Of a DNA stretch of 64,000 nt, positions 9,200 through 19,300 are shown piece by piece. Numbering within the stretch: the stretch's first letter is position 1; the number at the start of each line of letters is the position of its first letter. The notes under the pieces are model-generated. The model was not told where the DNA came from and made no database searches. It saw only the letters and a list, made by a program, of their open reading frames with translations. The translations under genes were made by a program, and so were the position numbers. Origin of the DNA: an uncultured Bacilli bacterium (GTDB lineage: Bacteria > Bacillota_I > Bacilli_A > RF39 > UBA660); contig CAKPLN010000001.1 of assembly GCA_934167665.1 (NCBI GenBank), positions 62,001 to 126,000 on the forward strand, in the 5' to 3' direction.

Positions 9200-9862
9200 G
9201 TGAAAAATAGTAAGAAAATAATAATCACATCAGTATTATTTAGCATTTTAGGAATTTTATTAATTAGTATGGGACTATTTTTCCAATTTAATAAAAAGGA
9301 GACAATTAATATTGATTCACAAGAAGTTTTAACTAGTGTTGATATAGACAAATTATTTTCAATTTTCTTATCAAAAACTTCTCCAGTGAATCAAAATATA
9401 CTAGATCCTAAATATTCCTATTTTGATACGTATTTTTATAGTAACTTTGACTTTAGCAATAAATACATTAGTATTGATGGAGACAGACACTATTTTGCTA
9501 AATACGGTGATTATGTTAAATTTGTTAGTAGCAAATTAGGTGATGAAGCAACTAAAGAGCTAAATAGTGGTTATACACTTGAAGAATTGTCTGAAGGAAA
9601 AGAGCTAACTTACAATGAGCTTACTGACGATTTAAAATGTAATGATTTAGATAAAGATAATTGCTATATTTTGTTTACTCCAATCGTTTTACCTAAAAGT
9701 GATGTTAAATTTTCTTCTTTAGAAGCATCAAAAGATACAATAAAAGGAACTGCCTCTAGAACATTAGCTAATGAAGTAATTTCTGCTAATTTTGAATTAA
9801 AATTTAAAAAAAGCAATGATACTTACTACGCAACTTCCTTAATAATTACATCAATTAATTAA
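9200..9862 (+). CDS. Membrane-anchored extracytoplasmic protein, unknown function
   Basis: The 220-residue product has one N-terminal membrane segment (about 9-30) and an acidic extracellular part with a closely spaced cysteine pair (around DDLKCNDLDKDNCYI). I take the GTG at 9200 as start because GGAGG sits five bases before it; the ATG at 9188 overlaps that site. It is monocistronic and ends in a strong terminator. Family not recognised. Confidence 0.6.
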   Translation: MKNSKKIIITSVLFSILGILLISMGLFFQFNKKETINIDSQEVLTSVDIDKLFSIFLSKTSPVNQNILDPKYSYFDTYFYSNFDFSNKYISIDGDRHYFAKYGDYVKFVSSKLGDEATKELNSGYTLEELSEGKELTYNELTDDLKCNDLDKDNCYILFTPIVLPKSDVKFSSLEASKDTIKGTASRTLANEVISANFELKFKKSNDTYYATSLIITSIN

Positions 9863-9869
9863 TAAAAAG

Positions 9870-9912
9870 AAAAGTCTCACTTCTAAGTTTGAAGTAGGAC
9901 TTTTATTTTTTT
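9870..9912 (+). terminator. Intrinsic terminator
   Basis: A 14-bp stem (AAAAGTCTCACTTC pairing with GAAGTAGGACTTTT, one mismatch) and a seven-base loop are followed by a T-tract. Confidence 0.85.
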
Positions 9913-10004
9913 GGTATCAATAATAACTCTACAGTAAAAAAATCATCTTTAATATCATTGTAAAAAAGCAATTGTCATGCTAAAATTACAAGAGAGGTGA
10001 GAAA

Positions 10005-10466
10005 GTGAAAAAGCTAAAATTATTATTAGTTGTATTATTAGCGTTAGTTGTAACAGGCTGTGGTAATTCTGATGCAGAAAAGACTATGACATGTACTAGA
10101 ACATTAAATCAAGATAATTTAAAAATGGATTTAAAGTACACTGTAGTTTATCAAGGAAACTATGTAAAACAAGTAACTTCAGTTGAAACAATAACTACAG
10201 ATGATGAAGAAGTATTAAATACTTACAAAACATCAGTAGAAAAAGTATATGCTCCATATCAAGATCTTGAATACTACGATACTAATGTTTCAGTTGAGGG
10301 TAACACTATGACAAGTACAGTTAATATTAATTACGAAAAGCTAGATGTTGATAAACTAATTGAAATAGACTCTGCCAATGGTCAACTATTTAGTGATGGT
10401 AAAATAACTATTAGTACTATGGAAAACCTATATAATCAAGTGGGGGCAACTTGTACAAAAAACTAA
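10005..10466 (+). CDS. Small lipoprotein, DUF1307/YehR-like
   Basis: The 153-residue protein has a type II signal peptide and the lipobox VTGC, so Cys19 would be lipidated. The rest is beta-rich with a repeated pattern of Thr and Glu, and a second cysteine pair. Length and layout fit DUF1307 (YehR) lipoproteins, whose function is unknown. It starts at GTG behind GAGAGGTGAG. It sits 28 bases before ackA, so the two may share a transcript. Confidence 0.65.
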   Translation: MKKLKLLLVVLLALVVTGCGNSDAEKTMTCTRTLNQDNLKMDLKYTVVYQGNYVKQVTSVETITTDDEEVLNTYKTSVEKVYAPYQDLEYYDTNVSVEGNTMTSTVNINYEKLDVDKLIEIDSANGQLFSDGKITISTMENLYNQVGATCTKN

Positions 10467-10494
10467 AGAATTTATAGTAACTTAGGAGGAACAA

Positions 10495-11706
10495 ATGAAA
10501 AAAGAAAAATATTTAGTTGTAAATGCTGGAAGTTCATCATTAAAATTTTCTTTATATGAAATGCCAGCCCAAGAAGAGCTTGTAAATGTATACGTTGAAA
10601 AAATCGGCTCTAAAGATTGTTTTTGGACATTAAAATTAAACGGTGAAAAAATTAAAAAATCAGCTCCTTTAAAGGATCATTCAGAAGCTGTAGAAAAGAT
10701 GATTCAAGAACTTATTGATAATAAATTAATAGAAGATATAAATGAAATAAAGGGAGTAGGACATCGTATCCTTCATGGTGGAGAATTTTATTCTGAATCA
10801 GTAAGAATTGAAGATGATGTTTTAAGAAATATTGAGTCAATTATTGACTTAGGACCTCTTCACTTACCACCAGCAATTGATGTTGTTAAATACATGCAAA
10901 CAATAATGGATAAATCAATTCCTCAAGTAGCTGTATTTGATACTGCTTTCCACCAAACCATGCCAAGAGAAAATTATTTATATCCAGTGCCATATGAATG
11001 GTATGAAAAATATGGTGTTAGAAAATATGGTTTCCATGGTACTAGTTATAGATATATAACAAAAACTATGGAAGAAAAACTAGGTAAGGATAAAGTAAAT
11101 CTAATTATTTGTCATATTGGAAGCGGTGCTTCAATTGCTGCTGTAAAAGATAGTAAGTGTTTTAACACCACTATGGGTCTAACTCCACTTGCTGGTCTAA
11201 TGATGGGAACTCGTTCTGGAGATATTGATCCATCTATCCTTGAATATGTTTGCAAAAAAACATCTATGTCTGTTGCTGAAGTAACTAACGCCTTAAATAA
11301 ACAAAGTGGTTTAAAAGGAATTTCCGGAGAGAATGATTTCCGTGATGTTGAAGAATTAATGGCTGCTGGAAATGATAAAGCAACATTAGCATTTGAAATG
11401 ATAAAGAATACAATTGTAAAATTCATCTCTGAATACTATGTTGAACTAGATGGTAATGTTGATGGTATTGTCTTCACTGCCGGAGCTGGAGAAAATGATA
11501 TAGATTTAAGAAGATGCGTTGTTAAAAAATTACAACCACTTGGTATTATTCTTGATGAAGAAGCTAATAATAACATTGCTAAATTCAAATCTCAAAAAAG
11601 TGGTATTATAACAACACCTTCATCAAAAGTTACAATCTATGTTGAACCAACTGATGAAGAATCAGTAATATTAATGGATACTTATAATATTACTAAAAAT
11701 GCTTAA
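10495..11706 (+). CDS. ackA: Acetate kinase
   Basis: AckA interconverts acetate plus ATP with acetyl phosphate plus ADP in the Pta-AckA overflow pathway. The 403-residue product carries the family marks: N-terminal VNAGSSSLKF, the phosphate-binding HIGSGASIAA, GTRSGDIDPS, and GENDIDLR near the C-terminus. AGGAGG precedes the ATG. No pta is adjacent. Its place between the two PBP genes of the dcw cluster is unusual. Confidence 0.97.
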   Translation: MKKEKYLVVNAGSSSLKFSLYEMPAQEELVNVYVEKIGSKDCFWTLKLNGEKIKKSAPLKDHSEAVEKMIQELIDNKLIEDINEIKGVGHRILHGGEFYSESVRIEDDVLRNIESIIDLGPLHLPPAIDVVKYMQTIMDKSIPQVAVFDTAFHQTMPRENYLYPVPYEWYEKYGVRKYGFHGTSYRYITKTMEEKLGKDKVNLIICHIGSGASIAAVKDSKCFNTTMGLTPLAGLMMGTRSGDIDPSILEYVCKKTSMSVAEVTNALNKQSGLKGISGENDFRDVEELMAAGNDKATLAFEMIKNTIVKFISEYYVELDGNVDGIVFTAGAGENDIDLRRCVVKKLQPLGIILDEEANNNIAKFKSQKSGIITTPSSKVTIYVEPTDEESVILMDTYNITKNA

Positions 11707-11718
11707 ACTATATTAATT

Positions 11719-11750
11719 AAAAATACGTACTTAATACGTATTTTTTTTTA
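11719..11750 (+). terminator. Intrinsic terminator after ackA
   Basis: AATACGTA pairs with TACGTATT around a CTTAA-type loop, followed by nine Ts. Confidence 0.85.
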
Positions 11751-11783
11751 GTAAAAACATAAACCTTTACTAAGAGGTGAATT

Positions 11784-12707
11784 ATGTTTTTTAAAAAAAT
11801 AGATGAAAGAATAAAAGTAATATTTTTAATAATTTTAATTTTATTTATTTTCATAATTTTAAGAGTCTTCTATATTCAAGTTATTGATTACAAAAAACTA
11901 AATGAATATGCTAAAGATCTATGGAGTAGAGATTTGCCAATTGAAGCCAATAGAGGTTTAATATTAGATCGTAATGGTATAGTTTTAGCAGACAATCTCA
12001 CTACTACAAGTTTAGTTTTAATACCTAATCAAATAAAAGATAAAGAACGTCTTACTAAAGAATTAGCAAGTATTTTAAATGTTAGTTATGATGAAATGAA
12101 AACTCATGTATATAAAAATACTTCCATTGAACGTGTTCATCCAGAAGGAAGAAGATTATCATACGATGTAGCAGAGAAAATAGCCGCCTTAGAAATGTCT
12201 GGTGTATATCTCGTAAAAGAAGCTAAAAGATACTACCCATATGGTAATTTATTATCACACTCCTTAGGTTATGTTGGTATAGATAACCAAGGCTTATCAG
12301 GCTTAGAATTACAATACGATAAATATTTAACAGGAAAAAGTGGGGCTATAAAATATTTTTCAGATGCCAAGGGAAACAAACTAAACATATCAGACGTCTA
12401 TGTTGAACCTCAAGATGGTATGAATTTAACTCTAACAATCGATATAAACATTCAAAAGTCTATTGAACGTGAATTAGACAATATTGTTGACATGTTTTCC
12501 CCAGATATGGCCTTAGCTATAGTAATGAACCCTAAAAATGGGGAAATATTAGGTATTGGCTCACGACCAGGGTATGATCCTAATACTTATCAAAACTATA
12601 GTCAAGAAGTTCTAAGTCGTAATTTGCCAGTTTGGTCTTCCTATGAACCAGGTTCTACTTTTAATAATGTAACATCCCAAAAAAATACTAAAACAAATAA
12701 TCTCTAA
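11784..12707 (+). CDS. spoVD: SpoVD-like class B PBP, N-terminal piece (interrupted gene, part 1 of 3)
   Basis: Residues 1-293 are the membrane anchor (about 10-30), the dimerisation domain and the beginning of the transpeptidase domain. The native sequence stops at base 12662, right after G290-S-T-F293, just before the lysine of the SxxK catalytic motif. The 14 further codons to the TAA at 12707 are read from element 1. The gene occupies the spoVD position (second PBP before mraY). Joining this piece to 19323-19490 and 38706-39563 gives one open frame of 634 residues. In the integrated state the product would lack the catalytic domain. Confidence 0.88.
   Translation: MFFKKIDERIKVIFLIILILFIFIILRVFYIQVIDYKKLNEYAKDLWSRDLPIEANRGLILDRNGIVLADNLTTTSLVLIPNQIKDKERLTKELASILNVSYDEMKTHVYKNTSIERVHPEGRRLSYDVAEKIAALEMSGVYLVKEAKRYYPYGNLLSHSLGYVGIDNQGLSGLELQYDKYLTGKSGAIKYFSDAKGNKLNISDVYVEPQDGMNLTLTIDINIQKSIERELDNIVDMFSPDMALAIVMNPKNGEILGIGSRPGYDPNTYQNYSQEVLSRNLPVWSSYEPGSTFNNVTSQKNTKTNNL
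12660..12686. other. attL of element 1
   Basis: Core TTTAA followed by the left inverted arm TGTAACATCCCAAAAAAAT. The core overlaps the Phe codon and part of the Lys codon of the PBP SxxK motif. Confidence 0.75.
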
Positions 12708-12781
12708 AAACTCTCAAGATCAAAAATTAAGTTCTACTTTTTTAGATTATACATAAGTTTTTACTAATTGGAGGTTATTAA

Positions 12782-12931
12782 ATGTCATTATCACAAGTAA
12801 CAATTTTAGAATATGAGTTAGTAGTAAATAAGAATTTGTACCACAACAACCTTATTACTGAAAATCAGTATTTAGCTTTAAACAAATTACTACAAGAAAA
12901 AATTGCTAACATAAAAAGTAAAAGGAACTAA
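12782..12931 (+). CDS. Small SHOCT-like helical protein preceding recombinase 1
   Basis: The 49-residue ORF has an excellent TTGGAGG ribosome binding site and ends two bases before the recombinase start. Its core (LEYELVVNKNLYHNNLITENQY) matches the small ORF in front of the recombinase of element 2 (LEYRLIVNKELYDEKVIDLRTY). The pattern of an aromatic/Leu-rich helix followed by LYxxxxIxxxxY resembles a SHOCT-type motif. Conserved pairing with the recombinase suggests a role in recombination, for example as an accessory or directionality factor. That role is inference. Confidence 0.65.
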   Translation: MSLSQVTILEYELVVNKNLYHNNLITENQYLALNKLLQEKIANIKSKRN

Positions 12932-12933
12932 CT

Positions 12934-14619
12934 ATGCTCTTATACAAAGTACGAGAAGAACTCTTAAAAGGAAAAACAATTTCCCAATTACCATTAAGGG
13001 TAACCTTTTATGCTAGAGTTTCAACAGAAACTGACGAGCAACTAAATTCCCTAGATAATCAAATATCTTTTTTTAAAGATTATATAAAATCTAATAAGAA
13101 TTGGGTTTATGTTACAGGCTATATTGATGAAGGTTTAAGTGGTAGTAGTGTTACCAAAAGAAAAAACTTTCTTAAGATGATTACTGATTCTAAAAATAAT
13201 ATGTTTGATCTTATTGTTACCAAAGAAGTATCTAGATTTTCCAGAAACTTAGCTGATAGTATTAAATATACCCAAGAATTATTAAATAATAATGTAGGCG
13301 TTTATTTTCAAGCAAATGGTATAAATACTTATGATCCTAATTCTGAATTCATTTTAAATATGATGGGAAGTGTAGCTCAAGAAGAAGTAAAACGTCTTTC
13401 ATCACGTATAAAATGGGGACATAGAGAAGCTATAAAGAAGGGAAGAATATTAGGATCAAGTTCTATTACTGGTTATAAGAAAGATAACACTAGATTAATA
13501 ATTGTTCCTGAAGAAAAAGAAAAAGTAGAAAAAATCTTTACTCTATACGCTACTGAAAAATATGGCTTATCTAAATTAGCCTTAGAGCTTCATAAACAAG
13601 GAATAAATAATAGTAAAGGTAATATTTATGATAAAGATACCTTAAAAAGAATAATTCAAAATCCCAAATATAAAGGTTTTTATTGTGGCCATACAACAGA
13701 AGTAATAGATTATAAAACTAAAAAGAGAATTCAAATACCTAAAAAAGAACAAGTAATATACAAAGATAAAAATATTCCTCCACTAGTTACAGAAGAGTTA
13801 TGGAATAAAGCTAATGAAATTTTAACCAAAAGAAGTCTTCTAATGAAAGAAAATAAAGGTAACGCTAAAAAGATAATGACTAAATACTGCTACTCTAAAA
13901 AAATATTTTGTAGTGAACATAATACCCTATATCAACGCTTATCTAATAAACAAAATAAATCTAATCCTAAATGGGCCTGTAGTAATTATGTAAAATATCG
14001 TCTAGCAGCCTGTAGAAGTCCTATTATTGCTGAAAAGGATTTAAATAATATCTTTATAACTATAATGAATAGTATATTCCTAAACAAAACTCTAGTCCTA
14101 AAAGAATTACTTAATTACTATAACAGTATTAAAATAAATAATAACTATCAAAAAGAAATAAATATACTTCAAAATAATATTAAAAATATAAATAATAAAA
14201 AAGAAACGATCCTCGAACTATATATAGAAAAAAATATAAGTAATAAAGAATTTAAAGAAAGAAATAATGCCTACAATAAAGAAATAAATATTTTAAATAC
14301 CAAACTAGATAAAATAACTAAATCCTTAGCAACCTCTACAAATAAAAATATAGAAAAATATCTAATAGATGAATTAAATTATAAAAATGATATAAGTGAA
14401 TTTGTTAATACTTTTTTATCTAAAATAATTATTTCTAAAAAAGATAATGATCGTAATAATCTTCTCTTAGATATCTATTTACAAAAAATAGAAGTACTCT
14501 CCAAACTATCAAATAATTTATTATTTACTAAAAAAATACTAAGTATAGACTCTAAAAAGGCCTCTATTAAAAAGAATATATTTGAAGTAAATGTTTATAT
14601 AGAACAAGATAAATTGTAA
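12934..14619 (+). CDS. Large serine recombinase of element 1
   Basis: The 561-residue site-specific integrase has an N-terminal resolvase domain with catalytic Ser30 (YARVSTE) and the arginine-rich SRFSRN motif near residue 98. A recombinase domain follows (about 170-300). The zinc-ribbon region has a C-x2-H/C-C arrangement (FCSEH, WACSNY, AACRSP), and the C-terminus is coiled-coil. Its first 30 residues are closely similar to those of the recombinase in element 2. Lying about 270 bp inside attL in the same direction as the broken PBP, it could be transcribed by read-through from that gene. Confidence 0.93.
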   Translation: MLLYKVREELLKGKTISQLPLRVTFYARVSTETDEQLNSLDNQISFFKDYIKSNKNWVYVTGYIDEGLSGSSVTKRKNFLKMITDSKNNMFDLIVTKEVSRFSRNLADSIKYTQELLNNNVGVYFQANGINTYDPNSEFILNMMGSVAQEEVKRLSSRIKWGHREAIKKGRILGSSSITGYKKDNTRLIIVPEEKEKVEKIFTLYATEKYGLSKLALELHKQGINNSKGNIYDKDTLKRIIQNPKYKGFYCGHTTEVIDYKTKKRIQIPKKEQVIYKDKNIPPLVTEELWNKANEILTKRSLLMKENKGNAKKIMTKYCYSKKIFCSEHNTLYQRLSNKQNKSNPKWACSNYVKYRLAACRSPIIAEKDLNNIFITIMNSIFLNKTLVLKELLNYYNSIKINNNYQKEINILQNNIKNINNKKETILELYIEKNISNKEFKERNNAYNKEINILNTKLDKITKSLATSTNKNIEKYLIDELNYKNDISEFVNTFLSKIIISKKDNDRNNLLLDIYLQKIEVLSKLSNNLLFTKKILSIDSKKASIKKNIFEVNVYIEQDKL

Positions 14620-14640
14620 TTTCATCAATTTATCTTTTTT
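14608..14640 (+). terminator. Intrinsic terminator overlapping the recombinase 1 stop
   Basis: GATAAATTG (14608-14616) pairs with CAATTTATC (14626-14634), then a T-run. It insulates the adhesin gene from the recombinase. The following 14641-14907 stretch holds AT-rich sequence, a possible TATAAT at 14824-14829 and no further gene. Confidence 0.75.
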
Positions 14641-14907
14641 AAGTGTTTTAAAAATTAATCTTCTTCATATATTATATTGGAGGACTTATAGATATTAAAA
14701 AAGTATATATATGAGTTATTGATTAATAATTAGTAATTAGTAGTCAAACTTTTATGTGTACTTTTTATGTTTTATGTATGAATAAAAAGTCGTATTTATT
14801 CGAATGCTTTTGTGTAAGAAAAATATAATCCTCCAAATAATAGTACTAAGGATATTATTTTAAACAATCTATTTAAAGTAATATCACCAGTAAATAGGGA
14901 GGAAATA

Positions 14908-17900
14908 ATGAAGAAAATCATAAGAAAGTTGCGCTTCGTTTTATTATTTGTTATTATCTCTTCTTTAGGTTTTGGCTTATCTATTCTAGCTAAAGATGAG
15001 TCAGGAAAGATTATTCTTACTAAAGAAGCAACTAAAATAGATGATAACTTTTTTAACACAAATGAAGAGTACGGACGTCTTGCTAAAGTAAGTTTATCTG
15101 TTACAGGTAATCCTTATACTAAAGAGGAAACTACTTTTGATAAGGTTGACATTATTTTAGTTTTGGATAGTTCTGGTAGTATGGCGTATGATGCTGATGG
15201 CAATAAGGCGAATGTAAGTAATGAAGATAAACGCCTAACAGCTTTAAAAAATACTGCCAAAAGTTTTATTAATACGATGATTACATATGATGGTTCTATT
15301 CGTATTGGTCTTATAGAATATGCAACAGAAGTAAAACAAACTGTAAATCTAACAACATCTAAAGATGACTTATTAACCTCTATTGATAATATGCGTGCTA
15401 ATGGTGGTACTAATATTCATTCGGGTATAGAAAAGGCTAGTGAATTATTATCAGAAAGAGCAAAAGACGCTAAAACAATCATAATTATTTTAACAGATGG
15501 TATTCCAACATATTATAATTATGCCTATAATACAAGTAGAAGAACTATTACAACAGTTTGTGGTGATGGCAGTAAAGATAAAGCAGGAGACGGTCCCTAT
15601 AACAATCGCAAGTGTTCAGATACTCTTAAACCATCAACTGCTACTAAAGAGGCTCTAGATAAGTTAAAACAGGCTTATCCTCAAACTGATGTCTATACGA
15701 TTACTTTTGGTCAAGAAAAAGAAGCGGCTAGTAAACTAGAAGAAATAAATCCCAAAACGGCTTCTAACACAACACCTATATATAAAAATGTAACTGCACT
15801 TGATGCCAATGAGTTAAAAAAAGAATTTGAAAATATAGAAAAAATAACTAAAAATATTATCGCCACTAATGGCGTTGTAGTAGATACTATTCCTAAGGAA
15901 TTTAAATTAACAGATGATGCTAAAAAAGACCTTAATAGTAAAGGTATTTCCTATATTGAAAATAGTGATGGTACAACAACTATTACTTGGATAGTAGGCG
16001 ATATTGAAGCTGTCCCTGGTAAAGAAAAAGAATTATCTTACTATGTTGAAGCTAAAGATGAATATCATGGTGTGCTTTATACCAATCAAACATCTGACTA
16101 TAAAAGTGCCACTTTAACAGCTACCATCCCTAAAGAAAATCCTTATGAAGAATACCAAGGGCTAGAAGATGAACAAGTAACTTTGTATTTTGCTTCTCCA
16201 ACAGCTAAAATTCCTGCTATAACAAAAGATGATCATTATAATGATAATGAGTCATATATTGGTTACACTTCATCAATAATTACTGCTACATCTATTTTAA
16301 ATAATGATTTAGATAAAAATTTATCAAACGATAAGGATAAAAAAACAACTACTTTATCTGTTACTGATGAAATAGTTATTGAAGAAAATGCTAATACTAT
16401 TAAAATAAAAGATAATACATACGAGTTAAAAGACGATAACAAACTATTAGGAACTCTTATAATAAATGATGATGGTACTTTTACTTTTACATCAGAAAGT
16501 GATGTAGAAGGTGACATATCATTTAATTATTTAATTAAAACAAAAGTTGTTGAAAATAATGAAGAAAGTTATGTCTACAGTAATACATCCAAAGTAACTC
16601 TTAAAGTTATTCCTCGTGAAAAAACAACCATTTCTGGTCTAAAAACATGGGATGATAACAATAACCAAGATGGACTTAGAAAAGATTCTATTATCGTAGA
16701 GCTATTAGCTAATGGTAAAAAAATAAAGGAAACAACTACAACAGCTCTTAATAATTGGGAGTATTCTTTTACTGATTTATATAAGTATGAGATAGGTCAT
16801 GAACAAGATTCTAACTATCTTATAAATTATACAGTATCTGAAAAAACGGTTATAGAAGGTTATACGACAACTATAACTGGTACTAATATAACTAATACTC
16901 ATATACCGCAATTATATGGCAACTATACTATAACCAAAGTATGGAATGATAATAATAACCAAGATGGTATACGTCCTGCTTCAATAAATGTAGCTCTTTT
17001 AGCAGATGGTGAAGTTATAAAAACACTAACCTTAACTGCTAGTAATAACTGGACTATTACTTTAACAGACTTACCAAAATATCGTGATGGTGGTATTGAA
17101 ATAGTGTATTCCTTAGCAGAAGAGGAAATACCTGGTTATGAATCTAGTATTAATAACTCAACTATTACTAATACCCATATTCCAAGTACTATTGAAATAA
17201 CTGGTACTAAAACATGGGATGATAATAACAATCAAGATGGTATACGCCCAAATAACATAACAATTAATCTTTTAGCTAATGGTCAAAAAATAGCTAGTAA
17301 AACCGTTAGTGAAATTGATAATTGGACATATAAATTTTCTAACTTAGAAGAATATCAAGATGGTCAAAAAATCATCTATAGTATTTCTGAAGAGAAAGTA
17401 ACAGGCTATGAAACAGTAATTTCTAATTATAATATAACAAATACTCATATTCCTGAAAAAGTATCAGTATCTGGCATAAAGACTTGGGATGATAATAATA
17501 ATCAAGATGGTATGCGTCCATCATCAATTATCATTAAATTACTTGCTAATAATAAGGAGATTACCTCAAAAGTAGTTACTGAGGCTACTTCTTGGCAATA
17601 TAGTTTTGATGATCTTCCTAAATATGAAAATGGTAGTGAAATTACCTATAGTATTTCCGAAGAAAAAGTAGCAGGTTATGAAGGAATAATAACAGACTAT
17701 AATATTACCAATAAACACATTCCTATAACAATATCCATAACAGGTGAAAAAATATGGGTAGATGAAAACAATGCCGATGGTTTACGTCCAACTTCAATTA
17801 CTATTAACCTTTTAGCCAATAAAGAATTAGTAGCTACTAAAACTATAAGTGCTACTGATAATTGGCAATATACTTTCAATGATTTACCTAAATATGCCAA

Positions 17901-19275
17901 TGGTAGTCAAATAATATATGATGTAGAGGAATTACCTGTAGATCATTATGAAACATCATATGATAGTGATAATAAATACCTTATTATTAATACCCATAAT
18001 CCTAAAAACATAACAATATCTGGTACTAAGATTTGGAAAGATACAACTAATAAGTATAATCGACCAGAATTTATCACTGTAAAATTAATAGGAAAAGTAG
18101 GCGAAGAGATAGTAGTTGAACAAGAACAACAAGTAACTAATCAAACATCTTGGCGATATACATTTACTAATTTGCCTGAATATAAAGATGGTAAACTAAT
18201 TGTATATACTATCGATGAAGTTGATATAAAAGACTATGATAAAACTATAAAAGGCTATGATATTATCAATACTTATAATCCGGAAACAATTGATATATCT
18301 GGTAGTAAAACATGGAATGATAATGATAATCAAGACGGAATAAGACCTGATTCTATAACTATTAATTTACTTGCTAACGGTGAAGTTGTAGAAACAAAAG
18401 AAATAACTAAAGAATCAAACTGGACTTTTGTATTTAAAAATCAAGTTGTTTATGCTAATGGAGAAAAAATAACTTATACTATTGAAGAAGTATCTGTAGA
18501 AGGTTATAAAAGTGAAATAACTGGCTTTGATATTACTAATCATTACACTCCCGCAACTGTTAACTATAAAATAACTAAAGTATGGAATGATCAAGACAAT
18601 AATGACTCAATTCGCCCTGAAAGTATAACCATTCATCTCTTCCAAGATGATAAAGAAATAGCTTCTAAAATAATAACTGCTAGTAATAACTGGACCTATA
18701 CATTTGAAAATCTACCAAAATATCGTGATGGTGGTATAGAAATAAAATATGAAATTATTGAAGATGAAGTAAAAGGTTATACTCCAGTTATTAAAAAGTC
18801 AATTTCTAATACTGATAAAAATACAACTGATATTACTATAATTAATAGTCATGAAAATGACAAAATTCAAATAACAATTGATAAGATATGGGATGATCTA
18901 GATAATAGTAAAGGTAAAAGGCCTAATAGTATAACTGTAATATTAACTGGTATAGTTGATAATACAATTATTTCAACTAAAGAAATAATAATAACTAAGG
19001 ATATGAATTGGAGTTATACTATAAGTTGTGATAAGTACTTAAATGGTAAAAAAATAAGTTATAACATACTAGAAAAAGATGTAGATGGATATATTGCTTA
19101 TTATAATGGTTATACTATTACTAATATCTTAAAGATCGATGGTGAGATTATTCCACCTAAAACAGGTATATCAGGTAATATTAAAACCAATAATAATTCT
19201 AGTAATTTTCTCGCAATAATTAATATTATAAAATTATTAACCATTTCATTCTACTTTATAAAAAATGAAAATTAG
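14908..19275 (+). CDS. Giant cell-surface adhesin: VWA domain plus nine Cna-B repeats
   Basis: This 1455-residue exported protein has a signal peptide (about 1-30) and a von Willebrand A domain with the MIDAS motif D87-S-S-G-S91. A linker region follows, then nine Cna-B-type repeats (about residues 570-1408), each opening with a TWDDNNNQDGxRPxSI-like stretch and closing with NTHxP. Such repeats usually carry Lys-Asn isopeptide bonds and form stalks. The C-terminus has P1416-PKTG1420, a hydrophobic segment and the short tail KNEN: a degenerate LPxTG-type sorting signal with a weak positive tail. Start at ATG behind GGGAGG. It is the only cargo gene of element 1; the likely sortase is in element 2. 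Confidence 0.9.
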   Translation: MKKIIRKLRFVLLFVIISSLGFGLSILAKDESGKIILTKEATKIDDNFFNTNEEYGRLAKVSLSVTGNPYTKEETTFDKVDIILVLDSSGSMAYDADGNKANVSNEDKRLTALKNTAKSFINTMITYDGSIRIGLIEYATEVKQTVNLTTSKDDLLTSIDNMRANGGTNIHSGIEKASELLSERAKDAKTIIIILTDGIPTYYNYAYNTSRRTITTVCGDGSKDKAGDGPYNNRKCSDTLKPSTATKEALDKLKQAYPQTDVYTITFGQEKEAASKLEEINPKTASNTTPIYKNVTALDANELKKEFENIEKITKNIIATNGVVVDTIPKEFKLTDDAKKDLNSKGISYIENSDGTTTITWIVGDIEAVPGKEKELSYYVEAKDEYHGVLYTNQTSDYKSATLTATIPKENPYEEYQGLEDEQVTLYFASPTAKIPAITKDDHYNDNESYIGYTSSIITATSILNNDLDKNLSNDKDKKTTTLSVTDEIVIEENANTIKIKDNTYELKDDNKLLGTLIINDDGTFTFTSESDVEGDISFNYLIKTKVVENNEESYVYSNTSKVTLKVIPREKTTISGLKTWDDNNNQDGLRKDSIIVELLANGKKIKETTTTALNNWEYSFTDLYKYEIGHEQDSNYLINYTVSEKTVIEGYTTTITGTNITNTHIPQLYGNYTITKVWNDNNNQDGIRPASINVALLADGEVIKTLTLTASNNWTITLTDLPKYRDGGIEIVYSLAEEEIPGYESSINNSTITNTHIPSTIEITGTKTWDDNNNQDGIRPNNITINLLANGQKIASKTVSEIDNWTYKFSNLEEYQDGQKIIYSISEEKVTGYETVISNYNITNTHIPEKVSVSGIKTWDDNNNQDGMRPSSIIIKLLANNKEITSKVVTEATSWQYSFDDLPKYENGSEITYSISEEKVAGYEGIITDYNITNKHIPITISITGEKIWVDENNADGLRPTSITINLLANKELVATKTISATDNWQYTFNDLPKYANGSQIIYDVEELPVDHYETSYDSDNKYLIINTHNPKNITISGTKIWKDTTNKYNRPEFITVKLIGKVGEEIVVEQEQQVTNQTSWRYTFTNLPEYKDGKLIVYTIDEVDIKDYDKTIKGYDIINTYNPETIDISGSKTWNDNDNQDGIRPDSITINLLANGEVVETKEITKESNWTFVFKNQVVYANGEKITYTIEEVSVEGYKSEITGFDITNHYTPATVNYKITKVWNDQDNNDSIRPESITIHLFQDDKEIASKIITASNNWTYTFENLPKYRDGGIEIKYEIIEDEVKGYTPVIKKSISNTDKNTTDITIINSHENDKIQITIDKIWDDLDNSKGKRPNSITVILTGIVDNTIISTKEIIITKDMNWSYTISCDKYLNGKKISYNILEKDVDGYIAYYNGYTITNILKIDGEIIPPKTGISGNIKTNNNSSNFLAIINIIKLLTISFYFIKNEN

Positions 19276-19297
19276 GGTTCAAGCCCTTTTTTCTTTT
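19274..19297 (+). terminator. Intrinsic terminator after the adhesin gene
   Basis: AGGGT/GCCCT stem (one G-T pair) with loop TCAA, followed by a T-run, between the adhesin stop and attR of element 1. Confidence 0.6.
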
Positions 19298-19300
19298 TGA

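Noticed and set aside
14796..15059. Minus-strand ORF of 87 codons at the adhesin start
   Set aside because: It is antisense to the signal peptide and ribosome binding site of the adhesin and has no start signals.
16620..19130. Repeated units that might suggest a CRISPR or tandem DNA repeat
   Set aside because: They are diverged Cna-B protein domains of about 90 codons each in one open frame, not short identical repeats with spacers.
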